This document shows positions 1-8,376 of a stretch of DNA of 64,000 bases, piece after piece (the first letter of the stretch is position 1; each line of letters starts with the position of its first letter). A model generated the notes under the pieces. The model worked only from the letters and a program-made list of their open reading frames with translations, searched no databases and was not told the origin of the DNA. The position numbers and the translations under genes are program-made. Source of the stretch: Arthrobacter sp. StoSoilB22 (GTDB taxonomy: Bacteria > Actinomycetota > Actinomycetes > Actinomycetales > Micrococcaceae); NCBI RefSeq assembly GCF_019977315.1, contig NZ_AP024652.1:1240001-1304000 (forward strand), read 5' to 3'.

Positions 1-1380
1 CCGATCCGCTTCCAACGCAAGTATGGGCGCCAGGAGTCGTTCGGCCAGGAGGGTCCCGGCTTCGCGCCCCAAAAGTCCGGCGACGGACCAAGTCACCTCG
101 TCCACACGTGCGCTCTTGCCGGTTGTCACCACACGGCTGCGCAGGGAATCCGCACGTTTGTAGGCTGCTTGAAGCCCTAGAAGTTCGGTCGCTTCGCCAA
201 TCACCAGCCGCCAGCCGAGTTTCTCCACATCGGAGACCAGCGAATCGTCCACCTTGAAGCGCGTGATCGCAGCGAAACCGTAGTCGGTGATCTCCACCAG
301 TTTGGTGTCGAAAAGCCTGCGCCATTGCAGCAGCTCACGAACAGGCCCGTCGTCCGCGGCGCCGTCCACCCTGATGCCCAGGACCACCCTCAGTTGCCCG
401 GACCTGGTGGAGGATATGCTCTGGGCCAGTAGGTCCTTGAGACCGTTGACGTGCTTGGTTGAGCCGGAGGCCAGCGAGTCAGGATGCAGCAGGACCGCGG
501 TAGCCAGTTGACTTGGGGCCAGCGAGCCACTGGTCCTTTGCCGAAACAGCAGCTCCAACAGCCCAACGGCCGACTGCACCACGTTGTTCTGGGCGGGCGT
601 CAGCGGCCCATCCGAGCCGAGAATCAGTGCGCCCAGGTTGGCGTCCTTGGTGCTGCGCAGCGGATGCCCGAACACCAGTGCCGAACCTGGCTGCTCAAAA
701 CCGTCCATCTCCACCCGCGGACCGCTGCCGGACAGCAACCGCTCCAACATGGGGGAGAGCAATGAATGTTCGACGCCGTTGCTGCCGCCGGCATTATGCC
801 CGCGCGCCCGGACCCGCCCGTCAGCGCCCACCAGAACAGCCCACACGGGCACCCTCTGCACCAAGGCGGCCAGCAGTTCGTGTTCCGGCCTGGGGGAGAG
901 GACCGCCCGCATGAGTTGCCGGTTGGTCTCTGCCAGCTGCCGGAAAACCCTGGCGTTGTCGGTCTCCAAGAGTTGTGAGAATTCCAGGCCGATGGCCGCG
1001 AACGGCACGGACTCCGGTACTTCGAACAGGGTGAGGTTGTGCTTCCGGCAGGCGTCGAGCAAGACGTCCGGGACGGCGTCGAAATACGGCCTGATACCGA
1101 ACCCCAGCGCCGCAACCTTCGCATCCACCAGCCGCTGGACATAGGCATCCACCTTGGCCGCCGAGCCGCCCTCCCCAAGGAAAGGCAACCCGGCGGTAAG
1201 GAGGAACTCACCCTCCGGCAGGTACGGTGTGGGGTCTTCGAGCTCACTCGGTTCCACCCACCGCAACAGCGAGGCGCCGCTGCCGCCGTCGTGAAGCATT
1301 GTCAACTCCGGCGGCAGCTGCTCCAGAAACTGTTCGAGCGTGACGAAACTGAGGCGGGCGGTGGCGGGCTCAGGCGACAT
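1..1380 (-). CDS. PucR-family transcriptional regulator (C-terminus cut by window edge)
   Basis: The reading frame is open from an ATG at 1378-1380 to the left edge, giving 460 codons without a stop. The N-terminal part (about residues 10-140) has the PucR domain pattern: a phrase like LLRWVEPSELEDPTPYLPEG, then EFLLTAGLPF and a FEVPESVPFAAI stretch. A central sensor-like region follows. The helix-turn-helix that PucR proteins carry at the C-terminus would lie beyond the edge and is not visible. The start codon overlaps the end of alr by 11 bases, so the two genes are probably co-transcribed and translationally coupled. PucR regulators usually control purine, amine or amino-acid catabolism. 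The permease-oxidase pair across the divergent promoter is a natural target, but that is inference. Confidence 0.85.
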   Translation of the reverse strand, partial: MSPEPATARLSFVTLEQFLEQLPPELTMLHDGGSGASLLRWVEPSELEDPTPYLPEGEFLLTAGLPFLGEGGSAAKVDAYVQRLVDAKVAALGFGIRPYFDAVPDVLLDACRKHNLTLFEVPESVPFAAIGLEFSQLLETDNARVFRQLAETNRQLMRAVLSPRPEHELLAALVQRVPVWAVLVGADGRVRARGHNAGGSNGVEHSLLSPMLERLLSGSGPRVEMDGFEQPGSALVFGHPLRSTKDANLGALILGSDGPLTPAQNNVVQSAVGLLELLFRQRTSGSLAPSQLATAVLLHPDSLASGSTKHVNGLKDLLAQSISSTRSGQLRVVLGIRVDGAADDGPVRELLQWRRLFDTKLVEITDYGFAAITRFKVDDSLVSDVEKLGWRLVIGEATELLGLQAAYKRADSLRSRVVTTGKSARVDEVTWSVAGLLGREAGTLLAERLLAPILALEADR

Positions 1381-2602
1381 TGCCCTGCCCGGCGGTGGCC
1401 GGCTCCTGGTAGTCGGGGCACTGGTAAGCGGTAGTTGCGTAAGCGCGGGGGAGCCGGGGCGCGATCCTGTTGATGATCTCGTCGCCGTGGCTGCCGATCG
1501 CGGCACCCCAATCGTCGGCGCTCGCCGCCCCGTCTGCCGGATCGCCAAACAACACCGCGGTGTCACCCACGCCGATTCCCAAAGCGTCCGGGCCAAGATC
1601 CACCATGAACTGGTCCATGCACACTTTGCCGATGACCGGCACCCGTCGGCCCGCAATGTTCACCACCGAACGGCCGCTGATGCCCTTGGGGATGCCGTCC
1701 GCGTAACCGAGCGGAATGAGCCCGAGGTACCGCGGTTCGTAGGTGATCGCTTGGTGCTCGTAGCTGACGCCGGTGCCGGCGGGGACCTTCTTGACCATCA
1801 CCAGGGGCGCCGTCACGCTCAGTGCCGGACGCAAGCCGAAATCGGCCGGGTTCAGGTGGTCGGCCGGAGCGAGTCCGTAGATGGCCAGCCCGGCGCGGAC
1901 CATGTCGAAGTGGAATTCGGGGCGGTCCAGGATGTTCGCGGAGCTGGAGACGTGCCGGAGTTCGGGGTTAAGGCCGGCTTCGTGTGCCTGGCGGACGGCG
2001 TCCTCAAACTCGGCTACCGCCGTGGCATTTCCCGGGTGCGCAGGAACATCGGCCCAGGCCAAGTGCGTCCACAGGCCGCGTACGGAAAGGTTGCCGTCGA
2101 GCTCAGCCTGCCTGGCCTGCGCCACGAGTTCAGGCCAATCCTCCTTGCGTGCACCGCCGCGGCTTAGTCCGCTGTCCAGTTCCAGATGAACGACGGCGGG
2201 GCGGCCCAGGCGTTGGGCGATACCTGCGAGCGCCTCCAGTTGGCTGACGCTTCCGAGGGAGACATCGATGTCGTTTTCCAGTGCTTCAAGGATGGTGGCG
2301 CTTGTCTGGGATGCCAGATACAGCCAGGAGAGTATAGGCACTGTGATGCCTGCCTGCCTCAGCGTTATGGCCTCGCTGAGCTGGGCTGTCCCAAGCCAGT
2401 CCGCGCCTGCGTCTATTGCTGTTCGTGCTACTTCAACTAGTCCGTGGCCGTAGGCGTTGCCCTTGACCACGGCCATGAAATACGGCGCCTTGCTGCGCTT
2501 TTTCAGGGCTCTGACATTCTCTGAAATGGCGGCCAGGTCAACGTTGACCTGTCCGGACAAAGCCGCCGGAGCCGCCTCTTGATAGTGTGCATTACGTCTC
2601 AT
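1370..2602 (-). CDS. alr: Alanine racemase
   Basis: This PLP enzyme interconverts L- and D-alanine in the cytosol and supplies D-Ala for peptidoglycan. The PLP lysine lies in AVVKGNAYGHG (K47; the common form is KADAYGHG). The second catalytic base fits the Tyr in TGVSYEHQ, and the C-terminal beta domain carries IPLGYADGIP and GKVCMDQFMVD. At 410 residues it has slightly extended ends (typical about 360-390). A TATAGT hexamer sits 8 bases before the ATG, so the leader is very short or absent. The downstream pucR-like gene overlaps its 3' end. The divergent gene on the other side is an amino-acid permease. A broader-specificity amino-acid racemase of the same fold cannot be excluded. Confidence 0.93.
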   Translation of the reverse strand: MRRNAHYQEAAPAALSGQVNVDLAAISENVRALKKRSKAPYFMAVVKGNAYGHGLVEVARTAIDAGADWLGTAQLSEAITLRQAGITVPILSWLYLASQTSATILEALENDIDVSLGSVSQLEALAGIAQRLGRPAVVHLELDSGLSRGGARKEDWPELVAQARQAELDGNLSVRGLWTHLAWADVPAHPGNATAVAEFEDAVRQAHEAGLNPELRHVSSSANILDRPEFHFDMVRAGLAIYGLAPADHLNPADFGLRPALSVTAPLVMVKKVPAGTGVSYEHQAITYEPRYLGLIPLGYADGIPKGISGRSVVNIAGRRVPVIGKVCMDQFMVDLGPDALGIGVGDTAVLFGDPADGAASADDWGAAIGSHGDEIINRIAPRLPRAYATTAYQCPDYQEPATAGQGNVA

Positions 2603-2610
2603 GGTTGAAC

Positions 2611-2616
2611 ACTATA
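2611..2616 (-). promoter_or_regulatory. -10 element of alr
   Basis: TATAGT on the minus strand ends 8 bases before the alr ATG. This predicts a transcript with only one or two leader bases. Confidence 0.5.
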
Positions 2617-2700
2617 GGTCATTTTGCACCACGGTGAGAGGTGGCTCACATGCCAGTCTTGTGGAGGGGAAATCGAAACTACTTTGAAGGGACGTCAAGG

Positions 2701-4227
2701 GTGACTGTGCCTGTGAACACTAAAAACCCGGCAGCGGCAAGCACTGCCAGGCCGAGCCTGGGTGCGCAGCTCCTGCGCCGCAAGCCGATCGGACAGATGG
2801 TCAGCGAGGCTGGAAGCGGCGAGGGCGGAACACCGCTGGTCCGCAGCTTCGGAGTTCTCCAGCTGACCATGATCAGCGTTGGTGCCACGCTGGGCACCGG
2901 CATTCTGGTGATCCTTGGCGAGTCCGTGCCGCTGGCAGGACCTGCCATCTGGATTTCCTTCGTGATCGCCGGTGTGGCTGCGCTGCTCTCCGCCGTGTCC
3001 TACGCCGAAATGGCCGGGCTGGTTCCGGTGGCAGGCTCGTCCTACTCCTACTCCTACGCCACCATGGGCGAAGGCATGGCCTGGATCTGCGGCTGGTGCC
3101 TGGTGCTGGAATACGCCGTTTCTGTGGCGGCCGTTGCTGTCGGCGCCGGGCAATACGTGAACGAGACCCTCGCCGCGTTCGGTCAGGTCCTGCCCGATGC
3201 CATGAGCCAGCCGCCAGGAGACGGGGGCTTGGTGAACGTACCGGCCATGGTGATCGTAGTCCTGGCGATGGTTCTGCTGGTCCGGGGTGCCCGCGAGAGC
3301 GCATGGATCAACACCGCCATTGTCATCATCAAGGTGGGCATCCTGATCTTCTTCTGCGCCGTCGCCTTCACCGCTTTCAACGCAGGCAACTTCGAGCCGC
3401 TGCTGCCCATGGGTGCTGCCGGTGTTTCCGCCGCAGCGTCCAGCGTCTTCTTCTCCTACATCGGGTTTGACGCCGCCTCCACAGCTGGTGAGGAAGCCCG
3501 GAACCCCAAGCGTGACCTGCCCCGGGCCATCATGCTCTCCATGGTGATCGTCACCAGCATCTACGTCCTGGTTGCTGTAGCAGCCATCGGCGCCCGCCCC
3601 TGGAACTGGTTCGACGGTACCGAAGCTGCCTTGGTACAGATCCTTCACGAGATCACCGGCCAGCCCTGGATCGCCTTGGTGTTCTCTGTCGGCGCTGTGC
3701 TTGCGATCGCAAGCATCGTACTTACGGTGCTTTACGGCCAAACGCGCATCATGCTCTCCATGTCCCGCGATGGAATGGTGCCCAAAATCTTTGGCCGCGT
3801 TTCCCGCCGAACCGGCACCCCGGTGGCCGGCACGCTTATCATAGGTACCGCCGTCGCCCTCACCGCAGGCCTGGTACCGCTTGGTGCGCTGGCGGACGCC
3901 ACCAGCATCGGCACGCTCTTTGCCTTCGCCCTGGTCAATGTGGCCGTCATCTACCTGCGCCGCAACCGCCCCGATCTTGAGCGGAGCTTCCGGGTTCCGC
4001 TGTACCCGATCACACCGATCCTGGGCACGCTGATGTGTGCGTATCTGATGCTCAACCTCGGCGCCGACACGTGGATCACCTTCGGGGTCTGGATGCTCGT
4101 GGGCATCGCCATCTACTTCGGCTATGGACGCCGAAACTCCAAGGTAGCCGCGCTCAGCGAGCAGGACTACCGTGATCTAACCACCAGGGCCGTGAGCCCG
4201 GAACCTGTGAAAGCAGACAACTCATGA
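2701..4227 (+). CDS. APC-superfamily amino acid/amine permease
   Basis: This is an inner-membrane amino-acid or polyamine transporter of the APC family. It begins with a hydrophilic tail of about 60 residues. The first membrane segment then reads GVLQLTMISVGATLGTGILV, matching the family's conserved TM1, and about twelve hydrophobic segments follow, with SYAEMAGLVPVAGSSY in TM3. I prefer the GTG at 2701 because GAAGGGA lies 7 bases upstream. An in-frame start at 2641 would add 20 residues. The stop overlaps the next ATG (ATGA), coupling it to the flavin amine oxidase, so it probably imports that enzyme's substrate. The exact substrate cannot be read from the sequence. Confidence 0.88.
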   Translation: MTVPVNTKNPAAASTARPSLGAQLLRRKPIGQMVSEAGSGEGGTPLVRSFGVLQLTMISVGATLGTGILVILGESVPLAGPAIWISFVIAGVAALLSAVSYAEMAGLVPVAGSSYSYSYATMGEGMAWICGWCLVLEYAVSVAAVAVGAGQYVNETLAAFGQVLPDAMSQPPGDGGLVNVPAMVIVVLAMVLLVRGARESAWINTAIVIIKVGILIFFCAVAFTAFNAGNFEPLLPMGAAGVSAAASSVFFSYIGFDAASTAGEEARNPKRDLPRAIMLSMVIVTSIYVLVAVAAIGARPWNWFDGTEAALVQILHEITGQPWIALVFSVGAVLAIASIVLTVLYGQTRIMLSMSRDGMVPKIFGRVSRRTGTPVAGTLIIGTAVALTAGLVPLGALADATSIGTLFAFALVNVAVIYLRRNRPDLERSFRVPLYPITPILGTLMCAYLMLNLGADTWITFGVWMLVGIAIYFGYGRRNSKVAALSEQDYRDLTTRAVSPEPVKADNS

Positions 4228-5924
4228 CCATTGCCACAGAACTCCCTCTCGCTGAAGCCACTTCGGGTGAGGCCGCCGCTGCACCCATCACCATGCTGAA
4301 CCCGGACTTCCCTTTCAGCTACGACCATTACCTGGCACACCCCGACGGGTTGGGCTCAGTCCCAGAGGAGCTCTACGGCACCGAGGTGGCCATCATCGGC
4401 GCCGGACTGTCCGGCCTGGTGACCGCGTACGAACTCATGAAGCTTGGCCTCAAGCCGGTGATCTACGAGGCAGACCAGATCGGCGGACGTCTGCGCACGG
4501 CGAGCTTCCCGTCTGCTCCCGGTGTTGTGGCCGACCTTGGCGGCATGCGCTTCCCGGTGTCCGGCAAGGCTTTCTACCACTACGTGGACCTGCTGGGCCT
4601 GGATACCAACGAGTTCCCTAATCCCATGGCGCCGGCAACTTCTTCCACCGTGATTGAACTCGCGGGCAAGAAGCACTACGCCACCACGGCTGATGAGCTG
4701 CCGGAGTTCTTCCTCGAAGTGGCCGACGCCTGGAAGGCAGCCGTGAACGATGGCGCGGCCTTCGCCGAAATGCAGGAAGCCATCAAGGCCCGCGACACCA
4801 AGCGGATCAAGGAACTGTGGAACGCACTCCTTCCAGAGTTGGATGAGCAGACCTTCTATGGCTTCATTGCCGCCAGCAAGTCCTTCAAGGAAGCCGGCTT
4901 CGCGCACCGTGAAGCCTTCGGGCAAGTGGGCTTCGGCACCGGCGGCTGGGACACCGACTTCCCCAACTCCATCCTCGAAATCCTCCGCGTCGTGTACACC
5001 GACGCCGACGACCAGCACCGCTCCATCGCGGGAGGGGCGCAAAGGCTCCCCGAGGCACTCTGGAACCACGCGCCGTCGGGCCTTAGATACTGGCCGGAAG
5101 GCACCTCGCTGGCATCCCTGCACTCCGGTTCGCCGCGCGGAGCCGTGGACAACATCCGCCGGGCGGATAACGGAGACCTCCTGGTTCGCGAAAATTGGGG
5201 GCGCGAGGCCACGTACCAGGCCGTAGTGACCACCTGCCAGTCCTGGCTGCTGTCCACACGCATCCACACCGAGGAAGCGCTGTTCCCTGCAGAACTGTGG
5301 ACGGCGATCGAGCGCTCGCACTACATGCAGTCTTCCAAGACATTCGTCATGGTGGACCGGCCGTTCTGGAAGGACATCGACCCGGAAACGGGCCGCGAAG
5401 TCCTGTCCATGACGCTCACCGACCGCCTCAACCGGGCGACGTATTTGCTCGACGACGGCCCGGACAAGCCCGCCGTGATGCTCCTGTCCTACACATGGAA
5501 TGATGACGCCCTGAAGTGGTTGGCCCTGAGCGCCGAGGAACGCGTGAAGCTCATGCTGCACTCGCTGGAGCAGATCTACCCGGGCGTGGACATTGCCAGC
5601 CACATTGTGGGGCAGCCGATCACCGTGTCTTGGGAAGCCGACCCCAACTTCATGGGCGCCTTCAAGGCAAACCTGCCCGGCCACTACCGGTACCAGCAGA
5701 GGCTCTTCACCCACTTCAAGCAGGACCAGCTGCCGGAGCACCAGCGCGGCATCTTCCTCGCTGGCGACGACGTGTCCTTTACCGCGGGCTGGGCAGAGGG
5801 CGCCGTGACCACTGGCCTTAACGCCGTGTGGGGAGTGGTGAACCACCTCGGTGGCACGTCCGCTGCCGGCAACCCCGGACCGGGAGACCTGCTGGACGAG
5901 CTCGGCCCCATCTCCCTGGACTAG
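4224..5924 (+). CDS. Flavin-dependent amine oxidase / tryptophan 2-monooxygenase-like
   Basis: This FAD enzyme of the monoamine-oxidase/L-amino-acid-oxidase superfamily should oxidatively deaminate or decarboxylate an amine or amino acid. The FAD-binding Rossmann motif IIGAGLSG is at residues 57-64, with the ribose-binding Glu in VIYEADQIGGR (E82). A GGMRFP stretch and the C-terminal FLAGDDVSFTAGWAEGA closely follow the pattern of IaaM-type tryptophan monooxygenases, and the 566-residue length fits that subgroup better than ordinary MAOs (about 450). It is translationally coupled to the upstream permease. A strong hairpin follows the stop. Substrate options include tryptophan, other aromatic amino acids, or polyamines. 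Only the superfamily is firm. Confidence 0.82.
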   Translation: MTIATELPLAEATSGEAAAAPITMLNPDFPFSYDHYLAHPDGLGSVPEELYGTEVAIIGAGLSGLVTAYELMKLGLKPVIYEADQIGGRLRTASFPSAPGVVADLGGMRFPVSGKAFYHYVDLLGLDTNEFPNPMAPATSSTVIELAGKKHYATTADELPEFFLEVADAWKAAVNDGAAFAEMQEAIKARDTKRIKELWNALLPELDEQTFYGFIAASKSFKEAGFAHREAFGQVGFGTGGWDTDFPNSILEILRVVYTDADDQHRSIAGGAQRLPEALWNHAPSGLRYWPEGTSLASLHSGSPRGAVDNIRRADNGDLLVRENWGREATYQAVVTTCQSWLLSTRIHTEEALFPAELWTAIERSHYMQSSKTFVMVDRPFWKDIDPETGREVLSMTLTDRLNRATYLLDDGPDKPAVMLLSYTWNDDALKWLALSAEERVKLMLHSLEQIYPGVDIASHIVGQPITVSWEADPNFMGAFKANLPGHYRYQQRLFTHFKQDQLPEHQRGIFLAGDDVSFTAGWAEGAVTTGLNAVWGVVNHLGGTSAAGNPGPGDLLDELGPISLD

Positions 5925-5935
5925 TCTCTTACGTT

Positions 5936-5990
5936 GCGGGGCCCGCTCTGCACACTAAACCCCCGGGTTAGTGCGCAGAGCGGGCCCCGC
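5936..5990. terminator. Large bidirectional hairpin between convergent genes
   Basis: The outer arms GCGGGGCCCGCTCTGC and its complement are perfect over about 15 bp, with a further inner pairing (ACTAAACCC against GGGTTAGT). It lies between the amine oxidase and the convergent carbonic-anhydrase-like gene. No long T tract follows on either side. Confidence 0.65.
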
Positions 5991-5999
5991 ATTTCGACT

Positions 6000-6518
6000 T
6001 TAGGCGTGCATGTCCCGGTGCGCAGCAGCGAGCTCCTTGTAGTGCGCGGCGTTGTGCTTCACGCCCTCGAACTCTTCATCAGTGAGTTCGCGGCGGACCT
6101 TCGCGGGGACGCCGGCTACCAGGGAGCGCGGGGGAATGACCGTGCCCTCCAACACCACGGCGCCGGCAGCAATGAGCGAGCCAGTGCCGATCACCGCGCC
6201 GTTGAGGATGGTTGCACTCATGCCGATCAGGCAGTCGTCCTCCACAGTGCACCCATGGACCACCGCGCTGTGCCCTACAGAAACGCGCTCGCCGACTGTG
6301 CAGGGAAAACCGGGGTCGGCATGCAGGACTACGTTGTCCTGCAGGTTGGACCCCGCGCCCACACTGATCGCAGCTGTATCTGCGCGGACGGAGACGCCAT
6401 AGAAGGCGCTGGAGTCCTGGGCCAACGTGGCCTTGCCGATGATGGATGCGGTGGGCGCCACGAAGGCGGATTCATGGATGGCCGGAGTGTCCCCGGCGAA
6501 AGTGTATGAGGGAGCCAT
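6000..6518 (-). CDS. Gamma-carbonic anhydrase-like hexapeptide-repeat protein
   Basis: This 172-residue left-handed beta-helix protein belongs to the gamma-CA/PaaY/YrdA group. Hexapeptide repeats run from about residue 15 to 150 (for example SIIGKA, NLQDNV, CLIGMS, SLIAAG). The metal-site histidines of the family are present in VVLHADPG and VGHSAVVHG. A C-terminal helix rich in Glu and His follows, as is usual. Members bind zinc or iron at trimer interfaces. Some hydrate CO2 while others are thioesterases or have no known activity, so I do not claim catalysis. A TAGGCT hexamer 6 bases before the ATG predicts a leaderless mRNA. Confidence 0.85.
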   Translation of the reverse strand: MAPSYTFAGDTPAIHESAFVAPTASIIGKATLAQDSSAFYGVSVRADTAAISVGAGSNLQDNVVLHADPGFPCTVGERVSVGHSAVVHGCTVEDDCLIGMSATILNGAVIGTGSLIAAGAVVLEGTVIPPRSLVAGVPAKVRRELTDEEFEGVKHNAAHYKELAAAHRDMHA

Positions 6519-6524
6519 AAAGCC

Positions 6525-6530
6525 AGCCTA
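6525..6530 (-). promoter_or_regulatory. -10 element, leaderless gamma-CA gene
   Basis: TAGGCT (minus strand) is followed by GGCTTT and then the ATG, placing the expected transcription start on the start codon. Confidence 0.55.
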
Positions 6531-6542
6531 AGTCACCCCCGC

Positions 6543-6613
6543 ACTCAACTGAGTCGCAGCAGAGCGCGTTATGAGGGCTCACAACGCGCTCAGCTGCGAG
6601 CTAGTTGGGTGAG
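6543..6613. repeat. Dispersed gene-end palindrome, copy 1
   Basis: This is a near-symmetrical element of about 70 bp. The outer boxes are ACTCAACTGAG and CTAGTTGGGTGAG, and the inner boxes are GTCGCAG and GCTGCGA around AGCGCGTT/AACGCGCT. It overlaps the last codons of the adjacent methyltransferase gene, whose stop lies in the outer box. The copy at 26256-26324 shares the inner and outer boxes. Confidence 0.7.
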
Positions 6614-7266
6614 GGGGTGCGGAGGACCAGGAACTGGTAGTGCTGCACCCAGTTGCCTGCGCCGGGACCGGACTCTGCGCCCGCGCCCTCGGGCCAGGTC
6701 CGGAAGTGCTCCACTGCGCCGTGTTCGCCAAAAATGCGCTGCACGGTTTCGTCGCTACGGCGGCTGAAGAAACGCCGCGGTTCCTCCAAGTCCTCGGGGT
6801 TCAGGACCTCGCAATCCTCCCCCGACCAGAGTCCGACGGCGATCGGCGCACCAGGTGCGGTGACCCGCACAAGTTCACGGACGACGTCGTGTATCCGGGT
6901 GTTGGGCACATGAAGGAGGGTGCTCATGGACCATGCCGCCGGGAAAACGGAAGAGGCAAAGGGCAGGTCCCGCCCACTGGCAACCGACACGTCAAGACCG
7001 TGGGAGCGGGCAAGGCGAATACTCGCCGGGGACAGGTCAACTCCGGTGTAATGCAGCCCGGCGCGGACAAACTCCACACCCTCTACACCGGTTCCGCAGC
7101 CCAACTCGAACACCGAGTGCCGGTGCTCGGCCTTCAAGAGACGAATGAACCACTCCCGGGAGTCAACCCTGTGAGGGGTCAGCGCGCGGGTATTCCGGAC
7201 GGGCGCCTGCCGATCGTAGAAGACAGCCAGGTCAGCCTCGTGGTCGGCGTCATGGATGCCCCGCAT
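6601..7266 (-). CDS. Class I SAM-dependent methyltransferase
   Basis: This 221-residue soluble protein has the Rossmann methyltransferase core. Motif I is VFELGCGTG (about residue 52), followed by YTGVDLSPASI with the acidic residue that binds the SAM ribose. A post-I DLPF and a WSMSTLLHVP segment correspond to motif IV. The substrate is not recognisable; the UbiE/Methyltransf_11 type acts on small molecules as often as on macromolecules. The start is supported by a TATGCT hexamer 6 bases upstream (leaderless). The last five codons lie inside a dispersed palindrome, so that element has shaped the C-terminus. Confidence 0.82.
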   Translation of the reverse strand: MRGIHDADHEADLAVFYDRQAPVRNTRALTPHRVDSREWFIRLLKAEHRHSVFELGCGTGVEGVEFVRAGLHYTGVDLSPASIRLARSHGLDVSVASGRDLPFASSVFPAAWSMSTLLHVPNTRIHDVVRELVRVTAPGAPIAVGLWSGEDCEVLNPEDLEEPRRFFSRRSDETVQRIFGEHGAVEHFRTWPEGAGAESGPGAGNWVQHYQFLVLRTPSPN

Positions 7267-7272
7267 ACACCC

Positions 7273-7278
7273 AGCATA
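7273..7278 (-). promoter_or_regulatory. -10 element, leaderless methyltransferase gene
   Basis: TATGCT (minus strand), then GGGTGT, then the ATG. Confidence 0.55.
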
Positions 7279-7287
7279 GGAGCGGTG

Positions 7288-8139
7288 CTAGTTGAACACC
7301 ACGGTGCGGGTGCCGTCCAGGAGAACCCGGTGTTCGGCGTGCCACTGGACCGCCTGAGCCAGCGTGCGGCCCTCCACATCGCGGCCCATCTGGACGAACT
7401 GGGCGGCCGTGCGGGCGTGGTCAACGCGGATGACTTCCTGCTCGATGATCGGACCCTCGTCGAGGTCTGCGGTCACATAGTGGGCCGTCGCACCGATGAT
7501 CTTCACGCCGCGCGCATGGGCTTGGTGGTACGGCTTGGCGCCCTTGAATGAGGGGAGGAACGAGTGGTGGATATTGATGGCCTTACCGTTCAGTTCCGTG
7601 CACAGATCGTTGGAGAGCACCTGCATGTAGCGTGCCAGGACGGTGAGTTCAGCATCGTGTTCGGCGATCAGTTTCAGCAGCTGAGCCTCGGCCTGCGGCT
7701 TGGTTTCGGGGGTCACCGGAATGTGGTGGAACGGGATGCCGTAGAACTCTGCCAACGGCTCAAGGTCACGGTGATTGGACACGATGGCCGGAACGTCAAT
7801 AGGCAAGGTGCCGGTGCGCTGCTGGAACAACAGATCGTTGAGGCAGTGTGCGTCTTTGGAGCACAGGATGATGGTGCGGACCTTTTCGCCAACAGGGTTG
7901 ATCTGCCAGGTCATTCCGAAGGATTCGGCCACCGGCTTCAGTGCGGCCGTCAGTTCCGCCTGGGAGTTCGACGTCGTTGCCTCCACGCGCATGAAAAAGT
8001 TGCCGGTGCTGGGGCTTCCGTACTGCTGGGAGTCGGCAATATTGCAGCCGGCCTCAAGCAATGCTCCCGCGACGGCATGGACGATGCCGGGGCGGTCGGG
8101 GCAGGAGAGTGTTACAACGAAAGCGGTGGAGTCAGTCAC
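7288..8139 (-). CDS. purU: Formyltetrahydrofolate deformylase
   Basis: PurU hydrolyses 10-formyl-THF to THF and formate, balancing the one-carbon pool. An N-terminal ACT domain (about residues 5-80, with SCPDRPGIVHAVAG) precedes a formyltransferase-type catalytic domain. NIHHSFLPSFKGAKPY and GATAHYVTADLDEGPI hold the Asn, His and Asp of the active site. I chose the GTG at 8139, giving 283 residues, the family norm. A further-upstream ATG adds 28 residues unlike the family and runs into the divergent riboswitch region. A TAGGCT hexamer 7 bases before this GTG supports a leaderless start. It is divergent from glyA and folD, which use the same cofactor. Confidence 0.93.
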   Translation of the reverse strand: MTDSTAFVVTLSCPDRPGIVHAVAGALLEAGCNIADSQQYGSPSTGNFFMRVEATTSNSQAELTAALKPVAESFGMTWQINPVGEKVRTIILCSKDAHCLNDLLFQQRTGTLPIDVPAIVSNHRDLEPLAEFYGIPFHHIPVTPETKPQAEAQLLKLIAEHDAELTVLARYMQVLSNDLCTELNGKAINIHHSFLPSFKGAKPYHQAHARGVKIIGATAHYVTADLDEGPIIEQEVIRVDHARTAAQFVQMGRDVEGRTLAQAVQWHAEHRVLLDGTRTVVFN

Positions 8140-8146
8140 ACGATCA

Positions 8147-8152
8147 AGCCTA
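8147..8152 (-). promoter_or_regulatory. -10 element, leaderless purU
   Basis: TAGGCT (minus strand), then TGATCGT, then the GTG start at 8139. Confidence 0.5.
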
Positions 8153-8177
8153 CCTGTGCCGCGTTGTTGTACTGTTA

Positions 8178-8255
8178 ACGGGTCGCAACTGGCGTTGGGT
8201 GGACTACCACCAGGGAGCGGCAATCATGAAGACCACGGATCGTACGCCTGGGCCG
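8178..8255 (+). ncRNA. ZTP (pfl motif) riboswitch, glyA leader
   Basis: The sequence has the conserved blocks of the ZTP/ZMP aptamer in order. GTCGCAACTGGCG is followed by a GGTGG-ACTA-CCACC hairpin, then AGGGAGCGGC, which closes the first helix against GTCGC, and after a linker TACGCCTGGGCC, whose CGCC can form the pseudoknot with GGCG. The family senses the purine intermediate ZMP/ZTP, which accumulates when 10-formyl-THF is short, and switches on folate and one-carbon genes. About 120 bases separate it from the glyA start. I see no clear terminator there, so control may be translational or may use a structure I cannot fold by eye. Confidence 0.88.
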
Positions 8256-8376
8256 AGGGTCATGTCTTACCGATGCACGCACGTGACCGATGCCTCCGTC
8301 AAAAAAGGGGACGCGAGAATGCTGCTGCCGGTAGCCTGACCTGTAGCACCACCCGTTGCCTAGCCAGGAGATTTCC

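Noticed and set aside
4356..5846. A 496-codon open frame opposite the flavin amine oxidase gene
   Set aside because: It is a shadow of the sense gene, whose FAD motif and family blocks are clear.
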